This document shows positions 9,174-16,738 of a stretch of 64,000 nucleotides of DNA, piece after piece. The position numbers and the translations under genes are program-made. Origin of the DNA: Armatimonadota bacterium (GTDB lineage Bacteria; Armatimonadota; HRBIN16); assembly GCA_026003175.1 (NCBI GenBank), contig BPGT01000002.1:372001-436000 (forward strand). The letters run 5' to 3'. Below the pieces are notes generated by a model. That model was not told where the DNA came from, did no database searches, and saw only the letters and a program-made list of their open reading frames with translations. How positions within the stretch are numbered: the stretch's first letter is position 1; each line of letters begins with the position of its first letter.

Positions 9174-9323
9174 CGCTTCCCCGTATTCCTGACCGTGACG
9201 ATATCTGTGAAAAGATATTTCACCGCTCTCACGCTCCCTGCGTCCTCAGCGGTTCGTTGGCACAGTGCCCTGAGGAATGTGCCAGTCCGACACACTCCAT
9301 TATACCGCCCTTTCGCGTGGCTG

Positions 9324-10559
9324 TCACCTGGTGAAGGCGCGCTGCACTTTGGCGATGGCGGTGGCGATGTCCGCCATATCCTCTGCGTTGCCCAGCAACA
9401 CGTTCTGGAACAGCCACACTGCCTCCTCGTAGCAGGCGCGTTCGCATACCGGACAGCGCACTTGCGAGTAGTCCTTCAACCTGCTCATCTGGCACAGGTC
9501 GTTGGAAGCAGGACGGTTAATGAATACGCGCTCCTTATAGAGCGGCACGTAACCTGCACTGCAGGGAATGCCTTCGGCGTTCAATGCCCGCAAGAACTCC
9601 TCGCGAGACCTTCCACCAAAAGCTTGCTTGTTGTACCGGAAGATGTACAGGTGATAGGCATGGCGCGTCACGCGCGGATCAGGGCACGGGGGACGGATGC
9701 CGGGTATCTGGCTAAGCAGCTCAGTAAGCTTCTGCGCGTTTCGGGTGCGTCTCTCAGTCTGTTCGGGCAGGCGTTGTAGCTGGCACAGCAGTATCGCCGC
9801 CTGGAACTCGGTCATACGGAAGTTGCTACCCAGCACATGGTGCTCATACCAGCGCCCACCGCGTATTCGCCCTACGTTATGCACCGACCACACCTGGTCT
9901 GCCCAGTGCGGGTTGTTGGTCAGCACTGCACCGCCCTCGCCAGCATTCAAATTCTTGCTTGCCTGAAAGCTGAAGCAGCCCATGTCGCCAATCGCTCCTA
10001 CTTTGGTACCTTTCCACTCGGCGGCGTGCGCCTGAGCGGCGTCTTCAATCACCAGCAGGTTGTGCTTGCGAGCGACCTCCAGCACGCCGTCCATGTTTGC
10101 GGGACAGCCTGCGATATGCACGGGAATAATAGCGCGGGTGCGGGGGGTGATGGCTTCTTCAATCTTGGCGGGGTCTATGTTCAGACTCTCCTCTTCCACG
10201 TCTACGAACACGGGCGTAGCCCCGACCGCCAGCACCGCGGTTGCGGTGGCGATAAAGGTGTAGGGAGGCACAATCACCTCATCTCCGCAGCCGATGTGCG
10301 CCGCTCGAAGAGCTACCTCCAGCGCGGCGGTCCCGTTGGTGACGCACACCGCAAACTGTGCATCCTGAAAGCGAGCGAACGCCTGCTCGAACTCGCGGAC
10401 CTTCGTGCCCTCCACCGACCACCACTTGCCGCTGCGCAAAACTTGCAGTATGGCTTGCTCTTCCGTTTCGTCAAAGACGGGCCACTGCGGCCAGGGACGT
10501 GTGCGTACGGGAGTGCCCCCGTCGATAGCCAGAACGTCTGCTGTGTTTGTTACAGCCAT
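9324..10559 (-). CDS. DegT/DnrJ/EryC1/StrS-family PLP aminotransferase
   Basis: A 411-residue fold-type I PLP enzyme of the sugar aminotransferase group, which transfers an amino group to a keto-sugar nucleotide or related substrate. Visible landmarks are NGTAALEVALRAA (cofactor phosphate), PPYTFIATATAVL, EDAAQAHAAEWKG (Asp near the pyridine) and SFQASKNLNAGEGG, with the Schiff-base Lys in SKNL. The start at 10559 is chosen because GGGAGGAG lies just upstream; the open frame extends another 113 codons into a repeat and has no support there. No sugar-nucleotide biosynthesis genes are adjacent, so the substrate is open; 3-amino-5-hydroxybenzoate synthase-like members are an alternative. Confidence 0.88.
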   Translation of the reverse strand: MAVTNTADVLAIDGGTPVRTRPWPQWPVFDETEEQAILQVLRSGKWWSVEGTKVREFEQAFARFQDAQFAVCVTNGTAALEVALRAAHIGCGDEVIVPPYTFIATATAVLAVGATPVFVDVEEESLNIDPAKIEEAITPRTRAIIPVHIAGCPANMDGVLEVARKHNLLVIEDAAQAHAAEWKGTKVGAIGDMGCFSFQASKNLNAGEGGAVLTNNPHWADQVWSVHNVGRIRGGRWYEHHVLGSNFRMTEFQAAILLCQLQRLPEQTERRTRNAQKLTELLSQIPGIRPPCPDPRVTRHAYHLYIFRYNKQAFGGRSREEFLRALNAEGIPCSAGYVPLYKERVFINRPASNDLCQMSRLKDYSQVRCPVCERACYEEAVWLFQNVLLGNAEDMADIATAIAKVQRAFTR

Positions 10560-10633
10560 GTCGCTGCTCCTCCCGAATGCGAGTTCAAAACCAGATTCCT
10601 CGCCTGACGAGCGTTTACCTGCTCGCCAGATAA

Positions 10634-10722
10634 ACCTAACCCCCGTCCCCATTCCCTGTGAGGGAAGGGGGTGTAGCGCACGCACTCCCCTCTCCTTGCA
10701 GGAGAGGGGGTGGGGGAGAGGT
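10634..10722. repeat. Twin GC-hairpin repeat related to the MITE core
   Basis: Two strong hairpins: CCCCATTCCCT with AGGGAAGGGG (about 10647-10670) and CCCCTCTCCT with AGGAGAGGGG (10687-10709). They are flanked by AACCTAACCCCC and GAGAGGTT. The same order appears inside the two 186-bp MITEs at 43.6 and 50.6 kb, but the MITE ends are absent here. It lies in the 248-base gap between the aminotransferase and the zinc-ribbon gene and could act as a terminator for the latter. Confidence 0.7.
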
Positions 10723-10807
10723 TGAACAAGCAGATGGGGAAGTGACGTTGTTTGACTTCGACGTGCTGATGAGTAACTTCGGTGCGATTGGGGAACGGTG
10801 AACCGGC

Positions 10808-11080
10808 TCAGAAGGGGAACCGGTATGAACGTCGGCGACGGTAATACCAGCGCTGCAGTTGTGTCCATACCCCTGAGAACCACGATCGCAGCAAGCACAG
10901 GGGGCTGTTCCGTCGCGCTGTCTCATGCATCTGTAATTTGCGTGCTGCCTCAATCACCGAGCGCACCTTCGCTGGTTCGGTGCTGAAGTGCCCGCGCCAG
11001 CCGCAGACGTGGCATTCGGTGTTCTCCATCAGGTTGGGAGCACCACACAGGTCGCAGATTTTGAGGCGTACGTCGTGCAT
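10808..11080 (-). CDS. Small zinc-ribbon protein
   Basis: A 90-residue protein beginning with CDLCGAPN and CHVCGWRG, two CxxC knuckles at about residues 9-12 and 24-27 that should bind one zinc. The C-terminal half is basic and aromatic (RWYYRRRRSYRFPF), suggesting contact with nucleic acid or membrane. It lies 38 bases downstream of the M28 peptidase gene on the same strand and probably belongs to the prfB operon. Its specific role is unknown. Confidence 0.7.
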   Translation of the reverse strand: MHDVRLKICDLCGAPNLMENTECHVCGWRGHFSTEPAKVRSVIEAARKLQMHETARRNSPLCLLRSWFSGVWTQLQRWYYRRRRSYRFPF

Positions 11081-11118
11081 GGCTGTACCCGCATGTTTGC
11101 CGATTCCTTCACTACAGA

Positions 11119-12042
11119 TTATGGCTTGGAGTCACGCTCGGAATAGACCACTGCAGCAAGCACCTCACCTACCACCTGCAGGGAGTTCGGACTGCACTTG
11201 TCTACCGTATCCTGCAGGGTATGCCAGTAAGGATAGTCGAAGTCTATCAGGTCGATACAGGGCACGCCAGCCTCGATCAAAGGCACGTGGTCGTCGGTTA
11301 TCGTGTACTTCTGGGCATCGGGGAAGTACTTGCGATAACCGAGCTCACCTGCGGTACGCCATACCCTCTCCACCACTTGGGGAGCGGCGTACACCGAGTT
11401 CGTCTCCTTATATATCTGCAGGTCTTTATCGCCCACCATGTCCAGCAGGATGCCGTATGTCGGACGCAGCTTACCCATGTTCCTGGCAAAGTAGCGCGAG
11501 CCGAGCAGCATCGTGTTCACGTCGGGTCCGTAGTCCTCGCCATCCCAGAAGGCGATGATAACGCCCACCTCCGGGCGTTTCAGCTTGAACTGCCTCGCCA
11601 GCTCCAGTAGTATCGCCACACCGGACGCGCCGTCGTTTGCGCCCGGAATGGGTTGCCTGCGTTTCGCTGGGTCAAGCTCTTCGTCGGCGGTAGGGCGAGT
11701 ATCCCAGTGTGCGCAGAGCATGATACGCTTGCTGGCGTTCTCGTTGAAGATGCCGAAGATGTTGTACAGGCGCAGGCTCTTGCCGTTCACCACTTGTGTG
11801 AAAGTTTGTACCTCCACGCGGTCGGCAACCTTCTCCATCTCACCCATCAGCCAGTCGCGACACTGCAGGTGTGCCTGTGTGCCCGGCACGCGCGGACCAA
11901 AAGAGACCTGCTTTTCAAGGTCGGCAAAGGCGCGTTTTGCATCGAAGGCAGGGCGTTCTGCCTGCACCGCGCCCGGCGCACACCCCCAGGAGAGAAAGAG
12001 GCTACCGAGGAAGAACAAGCCCAGCACTCTGTGTATACGCAA
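11119..12042 (-). CDS. M28-family zinc peptidase / glutaminyl cyclase-like lipoprotein
   Basis: 307 residues. The N-terminus (LGLFFLGSLFLSWGC) looks like a lipoprotein signal with Cys21 as the lipidated residue. The M28 metal ligands are seen in order: AHWDTRP (His), PGANDGASG (Asp), WDGEDYG (Glu), LLDMVGD (Asp) and YWHTLQDT (His). This set and the spacing match the glutaminyl-peptide cyclotransferase-like branch; aminopeptidase activity is equally possible. The start is a TTG, chosen because GGAG lies 8 bases before it and no ATG is available ahead of the signal peptide. It sits 19 bases after the preceding gene, in a likely prfB-led operon. Confidence 0.85.
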   Translation of the reverse strand: MRIHRVLGLFFLGSLFLSWGCAPGAVQAERPAFDAKRAFADLEKQVSFGPRVPGTQAHLQCRDWLMGEMEKVADRVEVQTFTQVVNGKSLRLYNIFGIFNENASKRIMLCAHWDTRPTADEELDPAKRRQPIPGANDGASGVAILLELARQFKLKRPEVGVIIAFWDGEDYGPDVNTMLLGSRYFARNMGKLRPTYGILLDMVGDKDLQIYKETNSVYAAPQVVERVWRTAGELGYRKYFPDAQKYTITDDHVPLIEAGVPCIDLIDFDYPYWHTLQDTVDKCSPNSLQVVGEVLAAVVYSERDSKP

Positions 12043-12061
12043 AAACCTGTCTCCTTTCCCT

Positions 12062-12715
12062 TTACGGTTTCATCGCCACGATACGCTCGGTGATGCCGGC
12101 AATCGGTTTACCTGCTTCCAGATAGGCTCGCAGGGCGTCGCCAACCGTTTTATCGGTTTCGCGTTCCACCGCCGAACGCTCCCATACCTTGAAGTAACCC
12201 AGTGCACCGTAAGCGAGCGTGGCAGAGGTTGCCACCCGATACTCTTTCTGAGGCTCTATATCTTGCTTATTCTCCGTGCCCACCTGCACGCGCACTAACC
12301 GCTCACCTGCGGGCTTTGCGGGGTCAAAGACGACATGTAGTCCGCTCACCTGCAGGAAGCCTGCGTTGGGCTGAGGATACAGCGTCAGCGCACGTTCCAA
12401 CGCCTGCTGAATCTGCGTGCCGGTGAGTTTGAGCACTACCACGCGGTCGTCTCGGTACGGCAATAGCTTGCTCACCATCTCGGCGGGTGGAGTATCGCGG
12501 CCAAGGGTGACCTCGTTGAACGCCGCCGCCGGGAGCCAGGCGATGTCCGCTCCGCTTGCGTCGCGTACGGCGTCCACCACCACGTTCGCCAGGTTGCTCT
12601 CTTCGGTGCGGACGTTTTTGGTGCTCAGTTCCTGTGCCCAGACGGTGACGCTTGTTATCAGCAGCAGAACCACTGTCCACAGGATGCTGTTAATTGCTCG
12701 ACTGCTTGTTTTCAT
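12062..12715 (-). CDS. Secreted stand-alone 5'-nucleotidase C-terminal domain protein
   Basis: 217 residues with a signal peptide (SILWTVVLLLITSVTVWAQ). The mature part matches the substrate-binding C-terminal domain of 5'-nucleotidases: ESNLANVVVDAVRDASGADIAWLP, then ALERALTLYPQPNAGFLQVSGL. The catalytic metallophosphoesterase domain that normally precedes it is absent and is not encoded nearby on this strand. It may bind nucleotides, pair with a separate catalytic protein, or be a remnant. The start at 12715 follows GGAGGGGGG and overlaps the end of prfB by 26 bases, implying translational coupling. Confidence 0.8.
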   Translation of the reverse strand: MKTSSRAINSILWTVVLLLITSVTVWAQELSTKNVRTEESNLANVVVDAVRDASGADIAWLPAAAFNEVTLGRDTPPAEMVSKLLPYRDDRVVVLKLTGTQIQQALERALTLYPQPNAGFLQVSGLHVVFDPAKPAGERLVRVQVGTENKQDIEPQKEYRVATSATLAYGALGYFKVWERSAVERETDKTVGDALRAYLEAGKPIAGITERIVAMKP

Positions 12716-13818
12716 TTTTTCGTGCCCCCCTCCATCGTAGATAGGCGTGGATGAACAGGTCGATATCACCGTCCATCACCCGAGGCACATCCCCCGTCTC
12801 CGCTTCTGTCCGGTGGTCTTTCACCATATAATACGGCTGAAACACGTAGGAGCGTATCTGATGCCCCCACTCGATGGGTGGAGGTTCTCCACGCAGAGCA
12901 GCGATACGCTCGGCGTTAGCACGTCGTTCCCGCTCCGCTAGCCTTGCCATTAAGACTCGCATCGCCAGCTCGCGGTTACGCTGTTGTGAACGCTCGTTCT
13001 GGCAGGTCACCACGATGCCCGTCGGGAGGTGCGTGATGCGCACCGCCGTCTCGTTCTTCTGCATATGTTGACCGCCTGCGCTGCCCGCACGGAAGGTCTC
13101 GATACGCAGTTCGTCCGGATTGATTTGAATCTCTTCACTCTCCGAAAGTTCCGGTATCACGTCTACCGAGGCGAAGGAGGTGTGCCTGCGCTTGTTGGCA
13201 TCAAAGGGTGAGATACGCACGAGACGGTGCACTCCGCGCTCCGACTCCAGCAAGCCGTAGGCATTGCGCCCTTCGACGCGTACCGTCACACTTTTCAGAC
13301 CGGCAACCTCGCCCGGAGTTTCGTCTAATATCTCGGTGCGGAAACCGTGTTCCTGCGCCCAGCGCAAGTACATCCGGAGCAGCATCTGCACCCAGTCGCA
13401 GGATTCGGTGCCTCCTGCCCCTGCGTTGATTTCCAGAATAGCGTTGCTGGCGTCGTGCTCGCCGCTGAGCAGGGTCTCCATCTCCACCTGGTCCAGCCTT
13501 TTCGCCAGCGTTTGCACTCCCTGCTCCAGCTCGTGCAACAGCTCCGGTTCCTCCTCTTCGGAAAGCAGTTCCGCCAGTGTGTGCAGTTCCTGCCATTGAT
13601 GCTCCAGCTCTTCCCATCCGGCGATACGCTGGCGCAGTGCGTTCAGCTGCTGGATGGTCTCCTGCGCCTGGCGCGGGTCGTCCCAGAAATCTGGCTGAGT
13701 GGTCTGTTCTTCGAGACGCGCAATCTCTTCTCGGACGCGAGGGACGTCAAAGATGCTCGCCCAGCGCGTCGATACGCTCACGGTAAGCCAGCAGGTCGCG
13801 GCTTAAAACCTCTAACAC
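12690..13818 (-). CDS. prfB: Peptide chain release factor 2, with programmed +1 frameshift
   Basis: Release factor for UGA and UAA stops. The first 23 codons start at a GTG (13818, behind AAGGAGGG) and read VLEVLSRDLLAYRERIDALG..., ending at CTT TGA C. Shifting forward by one base at that point continues as DVPRVREEIARLEEQ into the long frame, giving about 375 residues, the normal RF2 length. The peptidyl-tRNA hydrolysis motif GGQ is present in SAGGQHMQKNETAVR. The frameshift makes RF2 autoregulatory: high RF2 terminates at the in-frame UGA. The usual AGGGGG stimulator is only weakly represented by GGGCGAG. It leads a likely operon with the nucleotidase-domain and M28 genes. Confidence 0.95.
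13746..13763 (-). promoter_or_regulatory. prfB programmed frameshift site
   Basis: Reads GGC GAG CAT CTT TGA C on the coding strand, the conserved CUU-UGA-C slip used by bacterial prfB. The upstream purine-rich GGGCGAG is the only candidate for the internal Shine-Dalgarno stimulator and is weaker than in Escherichia coli. Confidence 0.9.
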
Positions 13819-14011
13819 GGGCTCCCTCCTTCTCTGGTGCTCACACAGAGTCATTGTACCACAGGAAAAAGCGACAATGTGTCCTTTGGACGCAACGCAT
13901 CTCAGAGCCTCACCCTGCTCGCCATAACAAACATACCACGACAGCAGGAGTCTCTTCACCTGCTTGCCAATAGTACTTTGCAATACCATTCCACTCGTTG
14001 AGGAGTTTGCG

Positions 14012-15058
14012 ATGCCAGCATCCAGAAAGAAGGTACGCGTCGGCGTGGTAGGCGTCGGCATTGGCAGTTTGCATATTCAGGGTTATCAGCGTCACCCCCA
14101 GGCGGAGGTGGTGGCGGTTTGCGATATCAACGAGGAGCGTGCACGGCAGGTAGCACAGGAGTACGGCGTGCCGCACGTGTTCACCGATTACAACGAGATG
14201 CTGGAGAAGGTCGAGCTAAACGCGGTGTCGGTGTGCACGCCCAATGCGCTTCACGCGCCCGTGGCGATAGCCGCGATGGAAGCAGGTTGTCACATCCTCT
14301 GCGAAAAACCGCTGGCGCACAACCTGCAGGACGCCGAGCGAATGCTTCAGGTAGCTCAGAAAACGGGTGTGCTGTTCATGATGGGCATGAACAATCGCTT
14401 CCGAGGCGACAGCCAGACGCTCAAACGGCACATCGATTCGGGCGACCTGGGCGAGATTTACTACGCCAAATGCGGGTGGCTCCGACGCAACGGCATCCCT
14501 GGCTTCGGAGGATGGTTTACCACCAAAGCACTGTCGGGTGGCGGACCCTTAATAGATATCGGCGTGCATGTGTTGGACCTGACGTGGTGGCTGATGGGTT
14601 GCCCGGAGCCTGAGGCGGTATTCGGAGCGACTTTCGCCAAGTTCGGTCCCTATGGGCGAGGCAGAGGGGGTTGGGGCGTTCCCCAAAAGGGCGGTACGTT
14701 TGACGTGGAGGACTTGGCGACGGGTCTGATTCGCTTCAAAAACGGCGCGGTGTGTCATTTGGATGCCTCGTGGGCGTCGTATGTTGAGCGCGACGTGTTC
14801 TACTCCCAGCTGATGGGCACGAAGGGCGGCGCAACGCTGGAACCCTTACGCATCTTCACCGACCGCCATGGCGTGCCGGAAGACTTTGTGCCTCACGCTC
14901 CCAACATTCCCGGTCACCTGGCGGAAATTGAGCACTTCGTGGACTGCATCCTGAAGCGCAAGCCCACCATCGCCCCCATCGAGCACGGTGTGGCGATCAT
15001 GCGCATCTTAGACGGCATCTACCGCTCCGCCGAGACGGGGGAACTGGTGAACGTATAG
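14012..15058 (+). CDS. Gfo/Idh/MocA-family NAD(P)-dependent oxidoreductase
   Basis: 348 residues. An N-terminal Rossmann fold begins VRVGVVGVGIGSLHIQGY with the glycine-rich NAD(P) loop. CEKPLAHNLQDAERML near residue 100 carries the conserved EKP, whose Lys takes part in catalysis. The C-terminal alpha/beta domain includes GGPLIDIGVHVLDLTWWLMG, the usual substrate-side motif. It oxidises or reduces a sugar or inositol derivative; the substrate is not evident. The start at 14012 (behind GAGGAG) is preferred over an upstream one. It is divergent from prfB, with 193 bases between for the promoters. Confidence 0.92.
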   Translation: MPASRKKVRVGVVGVGIGSLHIQGYQRHPQAEVVAVCDINEERARQVAQEYGVPHVFTDYNEMLEKVELNAVSVCTPNALHAPVAIAAMEAGCHILCEKPLAHNLQDAERMLQVAQKTGVLFMMGMNNRFRGDSQTLKRHIDSGDLGEIYYAKCGWLRRNGIPGFGGWFTTKALSGGGPLIDIGVHVLDLTWWLMGCPEPEAVFGATFAKFGPYGRGRGGWGVPQKGGTFDVEDLATGLIRFKNGAVCHLDASWASYVERDVFYSQLMGTKGGATLEPLRIFTDRHGVPEDFVPHAPNIPGHLAEIEHFVDCILKRKPTIAPIEHGVAIMRILDGIYRSAETGELVNV

Positions 15059-15080
15059 TAGTCTGTTAAGGTTCATTCTT

Positions 15081-15107
15081 CTGGAGGGCGAGGCTCCTGC
15101 CGAGCCG
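15081..15107 (+). repeat. Family B (GEAPAEP-type) repeat, single arm
   Basis: CTGGAGGGCGAGGCTCCTGC followed by CGAGCCG, the family B core, 22 bases after the oxidoreductase stop. The rest of the 333-base gap (15059-15391) before radC holds no gene, terminator or clear promoter that I can see. Confidence 0.75.
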
Positions 15108-15391
15108 TTGCGGGGTATCGGTTCAACGCGGAATGAGCCTTCCGACTCATGCTTCGCCGGTGCGGCTGCCAGCAAAGCCTCTTTTGCCCGCTCAGGTAAG
15201 TCTATAGGTACGAAGAGGGAGACGGGGTGGAGATACCCATCGGGTTTCATTATACCAGACCGTTTTTCTCTTTCTCCAAGCAGGGTGCTCTTCCCTTGCT
15301 GATTCGCTGGTGAATTTGGTAATATCGTGAACGAGTGCGACGGTAACGTGCAGCATACAATCTGAGTCACGATAGTCCGGTGTTATAAACG

Positions 15392-16105
15392 ATGAGTGCA
15401 CCCGAAGAGCGCGTTCTCAGTACTGTCAAATACACCATCAAAGAGCTACCCGAAGACGAGCGACCACGGGAGAGGCTGGTGCAGTTCGGGGCGGGCGCGC
15501 TCTCTAGTGCGGAACTGCTGGCGATTCTGCTGCGCACCGGCACCCCCGAGATGACCGCTGTGCAGCTGGCGCAACACCTGCTGACCACGATGGGCAGCCT
15601 GCGTGCGATTGCCCATTCCAAACCCTCGGAGCTGGCGCAGGTGAAGGGTATTGGTGTTGCCAAAGCAGCGCAACTGCTGGCGGCGGTGGAACTGGGAAGG
15701 CGCATCGCGCTGGAGCAGATGGGCGAGCAGCCTGCCATCACCCGTCCCGATGACGTGTACGCACTTCTGCACCCTCAATTGCGCGACGAGAAGCAGGAGC
15801 ACGTGGTAGTGCTGCTGCTCAACACCAAGAACCGCGTGATGCGTCAAACCACCGTGACCAAGGGCACACTGGACTCCAGCCTGCTACACCCGCGCGAGGT
15901 ATTTCGCGAAGCCATTCGCCACAGCGCCTCCTCTATCATCCTCGCGCACAATCATCCCAGCGGCGACCCTACCCCTAGCAGTGAGGACATCCAGATTACC
16001 CGACGCCTGCATCAGGCAGGGCAACTCATCGGTATTGAACTGCTGGACCACGTGATACTGGGCGACGGCAGATGGGTGAGCCTGAAGGCGCAGGGGGTCT
16101 TCTAG
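15392..16105 (+). CDS. radC: RadC-family JAB/MPN domain protein
   Basis: 237 residues. The N-terminal UPF0758 helical part (ELPEDERPRERLVQFGAGALSS and a helix-hairpin-helix-like VKGIGVAKAAQLLAAVELG) is followed by a JAMM metalloprotease-type domain. Its zinc motif AHNHPSGDPTPSSED (about 195-209) is complete, with the upstream Glu in PREVFREAI. The name comes from an old link to DNA repair that is not firmly established; a nuclease or isopeptidase-like activity has been suggested for the family. Length is typical. It stands alone on this strand. Confidence 0.93.
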   Translation: MSAPEERVLSTVKYTIKELPEDERPRERLVQFGAGALSSAELLAILLRTGTPEMTAVQLAQHLLTTMGSLRAIAHSKPSELAQVKGIGVAKAAQLLAAVELGRRIALEQMGEQPAITRPDDVYALLHPQLRDEKQEHVVVLLLNTKNRVMRQTTVTKGTLDSSLLHPREVFREAIRHSASSIILAHNHPSGDPTPSSEDIQITRRLHQAGQLIGIELLDHVILGDGRWVSLKAQGVF

Positions 16106-16195
16106 CTTTCAGACCGTTTCCATTTCGTCGGCGACGTGCTACAATATGAGTAGGAAAGACCAGCACCCTCTGCAGATGCAAAGGAGGGATGTACC

Positions 16196-16735
16196 ATGTC
16201 GTACCAATTCAAAGAACGCTGGCTGGACCGCGCCCTGCACCGTCGCCACTTCGAAGCCTTTGCGGTGTTCCTGATTATGCTGACCGTCATGGGCATGGTG
16301 TTGAACCTCTACGGTAGAAGTAGTGAATCCGCCAACCGCACCGTCTGCCGTTCTAACCTCCGCCATCTGGTGCAGGCGCTTCGGCTGTACGCCCAGGATT
16401 ACGACGACCAGTACCCCGTCCAGGCTCGCTGGGTGCGCCTTATCTCCGCGTATACCGACAGCCTGAACGTTTTCTTCTGTCCCTCAGATAACCGCCCACG
16501 TCCCCGACGCGAACGCGCGGAGATGGCTGTCTCCTACTGGTACAACCGTCCCCCATCCTCCGGTGACGAGAGCTCCATCAGCGTCTTCGGTGACGTGATG
16601 TACTCCAACTGGGTGGGCAACCACGAAGACGGCGGCAACGTAGCATACCTGGATGGACACGTGTCGTGGCGTAATGTGGAGCAGTGGCAGCAGGAGAACC
16701 TGCCGCTAGAGCCGCTGCTCAAGAGGCGCCGCTAG
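16196..16735 (+). CDS. H-x9-DG type pseudopilin-like membrane protein
   Basis: 179 residues. One N-terminal membrane helix (FAVFLIMLTVMGMVLNLYG, about 21-39) is preceded by a basic cytoplasmic stretch; there is no prepilin cleavage motif. The periplasmic part follows the DUF1559/H-x9-DG plan: CRSNLRHLVQALRLYAQDYDDQYP, a cysteine in FFCPSDNR, and HEDGGNVAYLDGHVSW. It resembles the two pseudopilins at 34.6 and 49.5 kb but is a non-cleaved variant. It probably sits in the inner membrane facing out. The start follows AAAGGAGGG. Confidence 0.8.
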   Translation: MSYQFKERWLDRALHRRHFEAFAVFLIMLTVMGMVLNLYGRSSESANRTVCRSNLRHLVQALRLYAQDYDDQYPVQARWVRLISAYTDSLNVFFCPSDNRPRPRRERAEMAVSYWYNRPPSSGDESSISVFGDVMYSNWVGNHEDGGNVAYLDGHVSWRNVEQWQQENLPLEPLLKRRR

Positions 16736-16738
16736 AGG

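Noticed and set aside
10560-10898. 113-codon N-terminal extension of the DegT-type aminotransferase
   Set aside because: It reads through the twin-hairpin repeat, and the normal start with a good ribosome site is at 10559.
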